Assembly: GCA_003508835.1 (NCBI GenBank)
Contig: PUFA01000210.1
Location: forward strand, 1,802,501 to 1,866,500
DNA from: Eonycteris spelaea
Lineage: Eukaryota > Chordata > Mammalia > Chiroptera > Pteropodidae
DNA length: 64,000 nt
Direction: 5' to 3'
The position numbers and the translations under genes were made by a program. How positions within the stretch are numbered: position 1 is the first letter of the stretch; each line of letters opens with the position of its first letter. Below, in pieces: positions 21,690 to 33,050 of the stretch. A model generated the notes under the pieces. The model was not told the origin of the DNA. It ran no database searches and was given only the letters and a program-made list of their open reading frames with translations.

Positions 21690-22060
21690 CGACAGCCCTG
21701 GAGCGCTGCCACTTCCCCAGAGAGCCCAGCCCTTCACCCGGTTGCGTCTCTCAGCTCTGAACTTTTTACTGTTGTGCTTTTCATCTCCCTCTCCACGCTG
21801 AGGGCTATTGCACCTTGTCCTCCCGGCTTTGGAGACGGTGATTAATTCCCTTACTTCATTTCTACTGTTTTGGTGGAGGTATTTATAGACCGTGATTGTG
21901 TTCCCTCGGAGCCAGATCCTTTCTCAACTATATAAATTTGGCTCCCTCTCTCTCTCCTGATACGACTTATCTGCTAATCCCTGGAACATTTGTTGGTATT
22001 TATGTTTGGCTTGAATTTTCTACACCTGTGCTAAACTGCACTGACTCGCGTTGCTCAAAT
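21690..22060 (+). mobile_element. CR1/L3-type LINE 3' end relic
   Basis: The landmarks 'gctattgcaccttgtcctcccgg', 'ggtatttatagaccgtgattgtgttccctc', 'tcaactatataaatttggctcc' and 'ctcctgatacgacttatctgctaatccctggaacatttgttggt' match the order of a CR1 3' region (short statement of 'cttgtcct', 'tttataaac', 'gatcccccctcag', 'ctccaagct', 'ctcctcataag', 'cccctaatcatctttgtggc'). This is a very old LINE, older than the mammalian L1 copies here, and is readable despite its age. Confidence 0.65.
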
Positions 22061-22549
22061 CGCCCATTCCTCGATATTCAATGAGAAAGTCTCACTCCCA
22101 TTCTTGCCAGTTTTCTCTTGGGGACACCAGCGGCTGAAAACCAGAAAGATCGTGCAGGGGGAGAGGAGGTTAACAGATGGCTCATAATTATATTACAAGA
22201 GCATCTCCAAAGGAAATAGGATAATTTTTCAAGCGACTTCTTTACCCAAGTACTCTGTTGCAATTCTCCCCCCATTACCAAGAAGTCCTTTTTTTTTTTA
22301 ATGTCAACAATTATTTCTCCAAGAAAGAAATAAAAGAGAACTTCCAAATAGTCTTTACAGGAGAAAGGAGACAAATGAAGGAGAGAGAGCGAGAGAGTGG
22401 GAACTTGACCGTTGTGATCATTTCCACAGCTCCAACTTTGACATGTGCAATCCAGCTGGTGAGCCTGGGAAGAAGTCAGGTTTATACTCATCAACTGTCT
22501 GGGCCATAGAGGACCTGAGAGATCTTAATCTAATTTCATCTTCTACATG

Positions 22550-22815
22550 AAGAAACCGAGTCAGGGCTGTGTTGTAGAACAAGTGCTCATTTTGATGTCA
22601 TGGGCCGTGGGTTCTATTGTCTGCTCATCTGTTTACCAGCTACCAGGGGTCCTTGATTACATTCCCCAATGTTACCATACCTCAGTTTCCTCATCTGCAA
22701 AATGAAGGGTGTGCTATCTACCTTGGGCATACTGTGGATGTTGACGATGATGACTGTAATAAATAGGTCTCAGGCACATGGTAAGCACAGAATAAATGAT
22801 AATTGTTACTAAGGC
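22550..22815 (+). mobile_element. MIR SINE, sense
   Basis: 'catacctcagtttcctcatctgcaaaatgaag' is the sense core, with 'ggtctcaggcacatggtaagcacagaataaatgat' as its tail. A small antisense MIR piece ('gtgaagtaaccttcccaaagtcacctgg') follows at about 22815-22880. Confidence 0.9.
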
Positions 22816-23224
22816 ATAGAATAGTGAAGTAACCTTCCCAAAGTCACCTGGGCTACTCTGGAGCCAGACTGTGGGCCGTTAACTTCTCAGTTCAATGTAT
22901 CTAATACGGCGCTACCTCCTTAATATCTACCCCATTGAATGTACCCTATTTCTTGAAGGTGCCATGAAAACGTTCTCAGTTATGCCACACTGGCTGTAAA
23001 TGCTCGATGCTCAAACGTGGAGGGGCTCAAAGCCCACACTGAAACTTCCAGTGAGGGCAGCCAGAGAGGAGCACTTCTATCTTATTATATCCTCCTTGGA
23101 ACGAGGTTTGGCCGAGAGACACTTATGCATGTGGTGTGGACTTGCCAGTGAACATAGCAGCGAGGCCTATTAGATGGCTGTGGGGCTGGAGCAGAGTCAC
23201 CAGCCCAAGTTGGAATGGGAGAGG

Positions 23225-23440
23225 TTTCATGAAACATTTTACTAGAGAAGGCCCAGGTACTCTGCTGGGTGATTTACGAATACCATTGACTTTCACCTCC
23301 CTCTCCCCATACCAGGAAGTAGGTGTAATGTTTTTTTGTTGTTGTTCTATAAATAAAGACGTAGAGGCTCAGATACACCACATGAGTTATACAAGCCAGC
23401 AATTGGCAGTGTAGCATTTGAACCCAGGTTCTTAGTGATT
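23225..23440 (-). mobile_element. MIR SINE, antisense
   Basis: 'ctataaataaagacgtagaggctcagatac' and 'gccagcaattggcagtgtagcatttgaacccagg' on the plus strand are the complement of the MIR core and head. Confidence 0.8.
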
Positions 23441-24454
23441 GATGATCATCTCTTTCCATTTTCATGAGTGTGCTAATAAAATAAATAGCGGCTATCACTC
23501 TAGAGATGGCTTTCATTTATGTGGCACCTATCTCCAAGAAGATAAAAACGTCGATAGGTTTTTATAAATCCAGTTAAGTTTGTTATCTTAATATGATCTT
23601 GTCTAGTTTCTTTGTATGGATGTGTGCGCATATGATTTAGACAGAGAAATTAATTTGGATCATTTAGACCAAACGCATTTTATCTTATGTCTGTACTGCA
23701 AAATTTACGAGAAAATTGATGAAACTTCAATTCACGTTGACAGTGTAGACAAACTGTCTGAATGCATTCTATAGAACGAGATGACCCTTCTACTCAGCTC
23801 ATTCAATCCACTCACCCTAAGTCGAAAATGCCCCAGGAAGCAAACTGTCTCATTCACAAAGGTCTTCAAGGACAACCTGCCTCAGTAAAACCATCTCCTT
23901 GTCTAACAATTTTTCACAGCCAGAAAGTTCTTATACATAATCAGAATGTCTATTGCTTTGAGCAAATCACTTTTCCTTCTGTTCCATTCTTGCAAGCAAT
24001 GGAGAACAGCTGGGAAGGTTTCAATATCTCTATTATGAACTTGAAAGCTGTTTTAAAAACACTGTTCAAGTGTCTCTTCCGCTGGCTAAATAAACTTGAT
24101 TCGTTTAGTATTTGTTACAGAGAAAGATCATTTTCTACACATCCAACCCTTTGACAAGAGAGAGACTTAACAATAATTTTGGAATGTGAGATCTCAGAGG
24201 GCAAGAGTTACCAATGGTTAAAGAGCTGTATAAAGTAATTATTACAATACTTGCTTCAAGTGGATACTTATTAAACATTTTTGTTTAGTGAAATGAGAAC
24301 TAGTGCTAAATTCCAGTATCTGCCAGGATATAATAAGAAAGACAGAGAGGAAACAAATTGAAAGGGTAATGTGAAAGAAGATGGATGGAAAAAGATAGAC
24401 AAAAGTCTATTCTCCTCAATTTGTACTATCTGTGAGCAGGTAGGCAAGAGTATT
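23441..24454. other. AT-rich unique DNA
   Basis: No element is recognised. The part at 23480-23760 is AT-rich and repeat-free. A 130-residue frame at 23762-24154 has no domain I recognise and no splice or promoter context. Confidence 0.45.
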
Positions 24455-24665
24455 ACAGTCAATCAGAATGTGGGCTTGAGAGTAGGAAAGAACTGGTTTT
24501 AAATCCCTACTCTGCCTAAGTGTGTGACATTGATCAAGGTGCATCTCCTTGTAGTTCAATTTTTTCTTTTGCAAAATAGGGACAGTGACATTTACCCCTG
24601 AGTTGTGAAGATGAAGCAGGATGCCCTAAACATTTCCCAGTCTCATGGAAGGTATTCAACACACC
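24455..24665 (+). mobile_element. MIR SINE, sense
   Basis: 'gtgggcttgagagtaggaaagaactggttttaaatcc', 'ctactctgcctaagtgtgtgac' and 'ctttt-gcaaaatagggacagtgacatttacc' are the MIR head and core. A tail resembling 'ggaaggtattcaaca' closes it. Confidence 0.85.
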
Positions 24666-24695
24666 TTATTCTCTTACCCCTTATTCTCTTACCCC
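24664..24695. repeat. 15-bp tandem duplication
   Basis: CCTTATTCTCTTACC is present twice in tandem at 24664-24678 and 24679-24693, directly at the end of the MIR copy. Confidence 0.93.
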
Positions 24696-26059
24696 AGGAA
24701 GCTGGCTATGGGGTCTTGTCTTTTGAAACTATCTCTAGGAGTCTCCTCACTTTTGGACTGTGTAGATTTCTTTCCCAAGAATTGAAAAGATGGCTTTAAA
24801 GAATGTCAGCATTACTTTGGCACTTATGAATTCAAGGGATCCTAGGCACTGACTGGCTGGTGAGTTAATTATATAGCTGCAGAAGTACCATTTTCATTAC
24901 TGTGCTAATAATAATGATTGCATTATAACATTATCCTTATAGCAGAAAAAGCCCACTGGGTGTTGTACCTGAAAATGGACACAAGACTACAGAACACTGA
25001 ATCTTTTCAAGTTTGGGTACAATTTACAAGTATCTATGGTATAAAGTATCATTGTTATAATGATTACTATTTTTTTCTCCAAAAGGTTCACATGTTAAAA
25101 GAATGCAAATTCCATTTCTCCTGATAAAGAAATCTAAATCCATGGATTCACTTAGCTGTATTGCTGAAGGAGAATTCACCTAAAGTAGAGAGCATAAAAA
25201 AAAAAATTGATAATACACGTTTCTTCGTGGATTTTCGGAGAAAATGGGTGAGGCCGGGATGGATGGTTTTGGAAGCTGAGCAGATGTTGGTGTAAACACT
25301 CTGCTTGCTCTGAAACATGTGCTCTTTGTTAAAGGAAGTAGCAATGAACTATAGGAAACTGAGCTTCTGTGCTCTTCCACAGTCTCTTGTAATATTAAAT
25401 TCTGTTTTAGCAGGGATGCTTTGGGGTTTTCATGTAGCCAGCGGGTATGAAGCAGAAATGTAAACCCTCCACAAATGGTTCTGCCTTCCTCCAGTCAGCG
25501 TTCAGAAACGTGAGGTTAGTGGACTTGAGGAACGGCCTACGTTCAATAAACCTGCTCCATACAAGAAGAAGAACACAAAAAAACTCCCCAGGATGTAATA
25601 TGTTGGTAAACGTTTGCCCACTCTTCACGCCAGAGGAGGCCTCTCAACTCCAAGTGACCAGCATCAAAAGAGCACCAAAGATCCCTCTGCCTCCAGGGGG
25701 CTTTGGGCCTTCTCTCCAACTCAGTCAGCAGGCTTTCCAGAACGGCCAGGAGGGTCCTTCCATTATCCCTAGGAGCCAAAATGCACTCCCTGCATCATGG
25801 GGTCACAGGGCCCCCCTTGCCAGCTGTCCACACTTACGAAAGCAAATTGATATCCCAGATTAGTTAGAAAAAACAACCAAAAAAGACCATAGAAGAAAAG
25901 AGGCAATTAAAAAGTAAAATTAAAGATGACTGTGGGATATAAATCTTCTCCCCAGCTCCCCAGGTGAAATGTCTATATTGATTCATTTACTCAATAATGG
26001 TTCACTTTCTCATTTCTAGCTCAGATTATATTAAGACCTAGGGAAAGGCTACAGTAGGG
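24696..26059. other. Unique DNA, AT-rich in its first part
   Basis: No named element is visible. 24840-25130 is AT-rich with clustered ATTA/TAAT words. A 138-residue frame (25447-25863) is interesting only for its length; its translation shows no signal peptide, domain or repeat. Confidence 0.45.
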
Positions 26060-26305
26060 AGCATAACCTGATAAGGCAGAGGGCTGAGAACCTGGGTACG
26101 TGATCTCTGAGCTCCTGCCTGGCATCCCAGTTCCCCTGAGGAGACCAGGTAAATCCCATCACCACCTGTCTCCTGATCTATAGAATGGGGATCGTCACAT
26201 CTGTTCCTCTTATGATGCTCCATGCATCTTCATTATACGCTTGGAAATGATTAGATAGAAGGGTCCGCAGACAGTATTAGTTTTAACGATAATGGTCTTA
26301 ATAAA
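26060..26305 (+). mobile_element. Probable MIR SINE, sense
   Basis: 'gggctgagaacctgggtacg' and 'caccacctgtctcctgatctatagaatggggatcgtcacat' resemble a diverged sense MIR head and core. The tail is poor. Confidence 0.55.
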
Positions 26306-29135
26306 TATTTATGCCAATAAAAGACTATATGGTGTTGGAAGAATTTGTTTGTGTTCCATTTAAGACTAGAACTGAAAAATGAAGGGAAGCACCTACCTTG
26401 TCACTATTTGTCTTTCTTAGTTAATGATGTAAGATATATGATGGCTGCTAAACAATTTGGTGGCAGAATGTTATAAATGAAGCCTGTTTTCCCTGGAAAC
26501 TGCATAACCATTTGAATTAATTTAATTTGAAATATCAAATTAAATTAAACTGTAGCATAATCCCCAAGGGAGAGCATATTTCATTTGCAATATCTTTTGA
26601 TAGAGTGTTCTCTGCCAAAAGTTTTGCTTTGCATCTGGCTACAGATCTAAATTTATTGCATTAGTTTGGAGAAGACTTTTAATAGAAAGTAAGATAAAAA
26701 GAAAACTTGATGGAAAATAAAGATGTTTAGTGGTGAAAACAGCATCCCCAGAACTTGCCTCTTTAACTTTATGCTCTCTGGATGTCCATCTCTAGCCTTC
26801 AACTTGAACCACGTAGCTGGGTTGGGTAGGTAGGTGGAGGACTTTCTTTTGATGGTACTAATCAATATGTACAAAAAATATCAAAAGGGGATGGACAAAG
26901 TCTACTTGGTTTAGGGGCTATAAACTAATTAATGTCTTTATTATGTTGAAGGAGGTCAACATCTGAGAAGCAAAGAACAGGGATAAGAGATAAATTAAAA
27001 ATGTCACCTTTAAGGTCATGGGGTATCTGTGTGTTTGAGGGTGTCACGTAACTGTGCTGTGTTCTTCCTGAGTTGTCTCCCTTTCTCAATAATTGCTCCT
27101 CTAAGTGCAGTTCTGTACCTGGGACTACAGGTTAGAAGGAGAGGAGCTGATGATGAATCCTAAGATATAGGTCACCCCAAATCAGCATTTCGGAAATGAC
27201 TGGTCTCTTTTTCCATAGCAAGACATTGAAGAAAATTGCACCGAGCAGCTGCCCGAAAGTTGATGCAGTGGGAATAATCTAGTTCTTCCTAGTGAGCAAA
27301 TACACAGCAGGAGAGGCGGTTGTGAAGGGGAATGTTTGCTTGAAACAAACAAGCCTGGCCCTTTAAGGAAGGTGTGTGTAGAGCTTAAATTGAGCTCAAA
27401 GAACCCAGATAAGAATATCTTAATCAAATAAAAAAAGCATTAGGCTTTAATCTCCAGCAGTTTAGTAACCTCCTAGTTTGTTTTAAATCTTGATTGGAAG
27501 AATTATCCTGACAAGAAAATTAGTAGTAAGTCAATAAGCCTGTGGCCCAAAGATAGGGCATTAAGTAACCAGAGGAAAAAGATTTATTCCAGCCTAAGGC
27601 CCTAGTTCGCCCTCCTGCAGCCACAAACATGGACATGCAGGTGGTCCACTTCCTATCCTATACTCTGCGGTGGTGGCAAAGTTCATTACGATTTTAGCCA
27701 GGAGGCCCTGAAGTGCAGGTAATCATATTTAAAAAGATAAGGAACACAATAAGAAAAGAACCCAGCTTTGTGAAGAAATTCTAATTTTCAGTAGTTGTGG
27801 GTGGAAAATCAATACTACTCTCTGATGCAAAACTAGACTTGATAAAGCCACCTCTCTTCGCTTGCTCTTTAAAAGAGAAACGCACCAGAAAGTTTGAGAG
27901 AAAGAAGAAGAAGGCCTGCAATAGGAAGAGGTGTGCATGCTGACAGTCCTCCCTGGGCACATATGCCCCCCCCGCCCCACCACCCCATTCCTGTTGCTCC
28001 AGAGCTTCCCCTGGAAGCCAGCTAATTGCAGCCTGCTCTCCTTGTTAGAACGGTTCTCCCTGACACTTCAAGTCGCTCTTCTCCATGTCACTACTTACAT
28101 TTCTTTCCACTCCTCATTCCTTCTCCATGTGTGCCCACCATCTGCCACTCAGAGGGGAAGAGAGAGATAGACAGACAGCTGGATAGACAGGGAAGAGAGC
28201 CCCTCACCGGCCGTGATGACCCAGCACCCAATGTTGGTGCCTCACTCAGGAATATTAAATCACATCTAGTTATTCTCTTGATATAAAGGAAAATTTTGTT
28301 AATTGACTAGCAATGGAAATGGTGCTTTCTTATACTTTATCATTATTTTAGGGTAACAGTTTTAGACATATTGGGAGATTTCTGTTTTAATCACCAATTA
28401 TGTCTTTGGCCAACAAAGCTCATATTATTAACATTAATATATATATATTTATGATGAAGCTAGACATAATTAGGTAGAATGTTCATAGTAACCATACTGA
28501 TAATCATTAAAAATCAGGTCCCCTTGATGTCCTCCAGCAGCCTACTTCGCCTCCAACACTGCCATAAAAATTGTGAGCTGCAAAGCTATTATGTCACCTA
28601 CCCCATATTTAAATGAAAACCCTTTAGAAAGGTCAATCAAATGTAATACACAATCAATAGAATGATAGTGAATGACTTTAATGTATTGCATTGAATGTCG
28701 ACTGTGTTCTAAAAACTCCAGTTTTGGTGGAGTTCTTGAAGAGGAAGGGGCTTTCAGGAAAATATGGCGGGTCCTCAGAAGGGATGCCCTCTGGATGATC
28801 AGGCCAACAGCTGACCAAGACCAGGACAAATGTAGTGTCAGTCCAAGCCCATGGAGTGCCAGTAGCATTATCTCACATCCCTGGAAGAGAGTGGAGCCAT
28901 CTGCCATTTGGCTTCAGCGGTTAAATGCAACAGGTTCCCCAAGGAGGAGGGGGCTACAGCTCTGCAGGCGTCAGGGGAAACAAGGCAAAAATAAAACCCT
29001 TCCTTTGGGTTAATCTGACAACTGCCCTCCCTTCTACCTCCATTCAAATGTGCCTGTGCAGTTTCTCCCTTCCTTTCCCTTGAGCAGTGTGTACTCTGAA
29101 TTCAGTTTGGGATGCATCCACGTGTCCCTGCCGAA
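26306..29135. other. Long AT-rich block with no recognised repeat
   Basis: About 2.8 kb without a nameable transposon, exceptional in this window. It contains a perfect palindrome at 26517-26548, an inverted TGTTTG/CAAACA pair at 27333-27351, a C/G-rich run near 27966-27985 and (TA)n at about 28438-28449. Frames at 28026-29013 look random. Confidence 0.5.
26517..26548. repeat. Perfect 14-bp inverted repeat rich in TAAT
   Basis: TTAATTTAATTTGA at 26517-26530 is exactly complementary to TCAAATTAAATTAA at 26535-26548, with a 4-nt AATA loop. The arms contain TTAAT/ATTAA words usable by homeodomain proteins. It lies in unique DNA. Confidence 0.93.
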
Positions 29136-29139
29136 TTTG

Positions 29140-29290
29140 CTCGTGGCATCCTGTGTTGTCTCTCCTCAATTAGATTATAGGCTTCTCAAGGTGCGTGCTT
29201 CTCTGCCTTTTAGTCCTATAATGCCTAAGCAGATCTGGGTAGGTTCTCAGGAAAGGCTTGCTGAAAGAAGGGCTCAATGAATAAATCTTT
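29140..29290 (+). mobile_element. L2 3' end, sense
   Basis: 'gattataggcttctcaaggtgcg', 'ctataatgcctaagcag' and 'ggttctcaggaaaggcttgctgaaagaagg' then 'caatgaataaat' fit the L2 3' end, diverged. Confidence 0.65.
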
Positions 29291-30194
29291 CAGAGCTTTA
29301 TGGCAGGGAAAAATTGGTAGTACTGTGGTCTGTTGCTTGCAGGTGCTGCTTGTACACAAGGCATTGGTTCCTTTGAGTGCCTGGCTGGACACAGCTACTG
29401 ACACACAGGGGTCTGCCTCCCACCAAATGCGGCTCCAATTCTAACATTTTTATATGCCATGTTACACACATCATTTCTGAACCTCTCAGAAGCCCATGCA
29501 TTTCTGAGCATTGGCAATCAAGCATAAAGTTCTGGGGCAAGCTGTGAAATCTCTGAAATGAAAATCAATTCCATCTCCATTTCATGGGGACTAATGTGGC
29601 ATTTACAACATAAACAATCACTTCTGTTAGGGAGGAAAATTAAAAGCTGTGCTACATAAAGGCACAATGTTTAAAGTTCTGGTGGAAATGAGCACTTGGC
29701 TTTGAGATGATTACAAAAGAATTGGAAAAAGGAAAAAAAAATGAAAAGGGAAGAAAAGAAAAAGCCAGCCCCAACAATTCGGAGGTGCACAGGTTTCATA
29801 ACATAAATTTGCTATGACTAACATCATTGGCTTCGGCTCACACCTATGGCACAAGAAAGAAAAACCTTGGGCATTTCTTAAGTAATGAGAAGAAGGCATT
29901 TCAAGGGCTTATGAAAGTCATGTCCATGTCCTTTCCTGATAGTGTTAGAAGACAGAGGGTTTTCTGATGGGAAAAGGCTCGAGGCCCACATGATGGCAGT
30001 GAGTCCAGTGGTTTTAGGGTCCCCCCAAAGTACAGGTCTCTTGAATCCTTAATCTGGTCATATTTTATTATATCAACCTTAGTTTCCCTGTTGTTATAAT
30101 AGGGTCTCATGAGTTTCTTTCTGTGTGCAGAATCCCAAAGTTTCCAAGGTGAAATATAAATTGAAGGCAGGAAAAGGAGAGTCTGTTAGAAGCT
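29291..30194. other. Unique DNA with an A-rich tract
   Basis: An A/G-rich tract at 29719-29764 is the only low-complexity feature. Nothing else is recognised. Confidence 0.45.
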
Positions 30195-30345
30195 AAAAAG
30201 CCTAGAGTTAAGCTTGACTTTTTCACTAGCTAATCAAAGAACTCTAGGAAAGGATCCTAACAGTGGATGACTCAGTTTCCTTATCTGTAACTGAGAAGTT
30301 AGACCAGGTGATCTCTAAAGGAGATTGGCTCTAAAGTTTTTTTTA
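30195..30345 (+). mobile_element. MIR-family SINE, sense
   Basis: 'gatgactcagtttccttatctgtaactgagaagttagaccaggtgatctctaaag' is the sense core of the MIRc/MIR3 type, in which the phrase 'agatgatctctaagg' follows the core. Confidence 0.8.
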
Positions 30346-30359
30346 CTCTCTTACTTGGC

Positions 30360-31380
30360 ATTGGACTACAACCCTTCCGTTGGCCTCATTTGCATGGATG
30401 GTGAGGAAAGATAGAAGCTGTTGCCAATCAGGAGGAGCTCATTTGCATAATGGCTGTGATTCGCTAATTAGGCAGAAAGACTTCCAGTACAGCCACTGCA
30501 GGGAAGCACCAGGGTTCCTGCTGTGACATTCTTTAACCCTGCTCCTGGCTTTGGCTATTAAGACTCTCAAAGTGCTAGCCAGTAAGAAACTGACTTTTCT
30601 ATAAAACTGCCCAGGCAATTAAGAACATCAGCATAAAGGAATCTTTCTCAATTAGCTATTATTAGAGTGGGCTGGAAATGCTGTCTTGCAGTCTTTTAAA
30701 GATTTTTATCACGGTACTATGTTTATTGTATTACCAGTGTCACATGTACATTCTCATTCTATTTTTGTTCTGCATCGAATAGTTTGTAGTAATACTATTT
30801 TGAGGGATAGTTATTTCCATACTATTTGAAGAGAAGTCAGATGAATTTCAGATACAGGCAGACTTCGTTAATTCTATGGTGAGCACGGGACAACCCAGGG
30901 AATGGCTCGTGTGCTACGGCAGCCAATCATCCCCTCAGACATCTTGATTTGCCTGGATCAGAGAAGCAACTTGTTAGACATTCCTTGCCCTCACCCCAAA
31001 GCACTAATCACCTTTTCAAAGTAGAAGATAGATGGAAAACACAGCACAAATTGCATGCCGTAACCCCAAAATGCTAATCAATTTCCAACATCTAAATTAT
31101 GACTTGAGACCTTGCATGATAAGGTAAGAAAACAGTGTCTGTGCATACAGAACTATTATTTACCAGTGTCAAAATAACTATCACATTTGCATAACTGTGG
31201 GGCTAGATGACAATTTCTCTCTCAAAACTGCCTCTGTGGCAGAAAAAGTTTTGACCGATATGAAGTGTGTCATTTCGTTATTTTTTAACCCTTACTGGAT
31301 GGAATGGGACCTCTTAGAATGAGATGTTTGAGTGTTAATTTGGAAAACAGAAGTTACCTGAGAAAACAATTTACAATGCT
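30360..31380. promoter_or_regulatory. Candidate conserved enhancer block
   Basis: About 1 kb with no recognisable transposon, in a window otherwise full of them. It carries three exact ATTTGCAT octamers (30388-30395, 30441-30448, 31185-31192), CTAATTAG at 30474-30481, CCAAT-type words ('gccaatcag', 'gccaatcat') and several CTAATCA words. Octamers are bound by POU factors and TAATTA by homeodomain proteins. Such density in unique DNA resembles a developmental enhancer, but conservation and activity cannot be seen here. Confidence 0.4.
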
Positions 31381-32804
31381 TCTTTATATTTACTTTGAAT
31401 GCATTGGGTGTCATCTCTTGTGAACCGGCAGCCTCCAAAGTGGGTTGTGGGCACCCCAGTAAGTCATTTGACCCTTTGGGTGCAGGGAGAAAGAATTTTA
31501 TCTTTTCTGTATTGTTTATTTGGCTGATATGGGTTTTAATGCATAGAATGCATTAGAACTGGAGTATACCCATATAATTTACATAGAAAAGCATATATTC
31601 TGGGTACATGCTAATTTTTTTTTAAAAACTGTTGAAAGTTAGTGATAAGAATAAAACCTTTGGCAATCATTTGTAGACAACACATATTGTGGTACTGACC
31701 AGGAGAGTGGCCTGCTTTTAAAGAGAATTTTCTAGAAGGAAAAGCTCATTAGCTATATCTACAAACATACTATTAGGGACAGTGCTTCTGACATTAAAAA
31801 CAAACAAAAAAAAACACTGTAAGCATTGCACATAAATATATTTAACATTTTATACACCTTTCTATTCAGACAATAAAGAAATATGTGTTTCTAAAGAACT
31901 ACCATTATCAATATAGTCTCTCAAAGTGAAGAATGATATAGATTCAGTTCTCTTTCAGGTAGGGGAATCCATCTGTAGTAAGACAGGATAAAGTGTTTTC
32001 AGAGAAGAATGGCCACAATGGAGAAGTAGCAGGAAATAATTCCAGCTAAGTAAGCCTGAGATAGGCCTAGAGTCTTTAGACACCCTATGCCAACCCCACC
32101 CCTACCCCAGGACTCCCTGCATAGACAGAAAGACCTGCTGAGATTTCCCACACAACAGGTTTCTGAGTAGCATGGTTCTCCTTATCCCCGATAGCTTCTG
32201 CTCTTGTTCCTCATTCATTTAATTGCAAATATTTACCACGTATTTAAGATGTGCCAGGCATAATTCTGATAATCCTGAGATTTTCATTTCCTCTATATTC
32301 CTGCCTGGGAGTCACCTGTGGGTCTCCATGCTGGAATTTTGAGAGGCTACCAACTCATGGCTCCTATTTATTGTTCATTGATCCCCTATTGAGAAATATG
32401 GATCATCAAATATGTTTCAAACAGAGCTCTAACGGCAGGACGAGAGGTGAAGACTCTCAGAGAGAGTGGGAGCTTTCCCTGCTTGGCCGGCCTACACTGT
32501 CTTCCCTTCTTCCTGGGAGCTGGATCCTTCAGAGTGTGACATTCTAGTGTGTTCATACAGTTTGCATTTCTGAGGACCATCAACAACCATTTTATTCATT
32601 TTTGAGAACCTTCTTCTTGTTCAATCTTGAGCTTAATGTAAGAGTGATCCAAAGGGACACCTAATTAAGAGTCAGTGCCTGTTTTCATGGAGCCTGAGCC
32701 ATAGTTGGAGGAATTAGTGCCACGCAGGGGCACAAGCACATGGCAGCACATGGGAAAGTGCTAGGGCTGTGTTCGGGATCTGCTAGAAATCAGGAGGCCA
32801 TTTA
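31381..32804. other. AT-rich mostly unique DNA
   Basis: It holds the TAATGCAT palindrome at 31537-31555. A short antisense L2/MIR tail ('aaatatttaccacgtatttaagatgtgccaggc') lies at 32205-32275. Nothing else can be named. Confidence 0.5.
31537..31555. promoter_or_regulatory. Palindromic TAATGCAT pair
   Basis: TAATGCAT at 31537-31544 and its exact complement ATGCATTA at 31548-31555 are separated by AGA. Each arm joins a TAAT homeodomain word to an ATGCAT POU-like half-site, so a dimeric POU or homeodomain site is conceivable. Confidence 0.35.
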
Positions 32805-32809
32805 GATAC

Positions 32810-33050
32810 ATTAGAAAAGTCTAGGACTTGAAGTCAGACCACCATGGGTCTAGCCTTAGCTCCATCATCTACTAGTTGTGTGGCCTCGGGCAAACTACTT
32901 CCACCTCTGAATCTCAGGTTTTTCATCAATAAAATAAGAATGATAATACCTACTGATAGGATTGTCTTGACGAGTAAATGAAAAATGAGTATGCAAATGC
33001 CTTGTAAACTGGAAAATGCTGTACACGCTTTAGGAATTACTATTAGTAGA
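32810..33050 (+). mobile_element. MIR SINE, sense, near full length
   Basis: 'gacttgaagtcagaccaccatgggt' (head), 'ctactagttgtgtggcctcgggcaaactacttccacctctgaatctcagg' (core) and 'aagaatgataatacctactgataggattgtc' (tail) lie in sense order. Confidence 0.95.

Noticed and set aside
25447..25863. 138-residue open frame in unique DNA
   Set aside because: An overlapping antisense frame is of similar quality and neither shows coding bias visible by eye. A conservation test would be needed.
27955..27990. CpG island or promoter at a C-rich run
   Set aside because: The run is short, with few CpGs and AT-rich surroundings. No CpG island was seen anywhere in the window.
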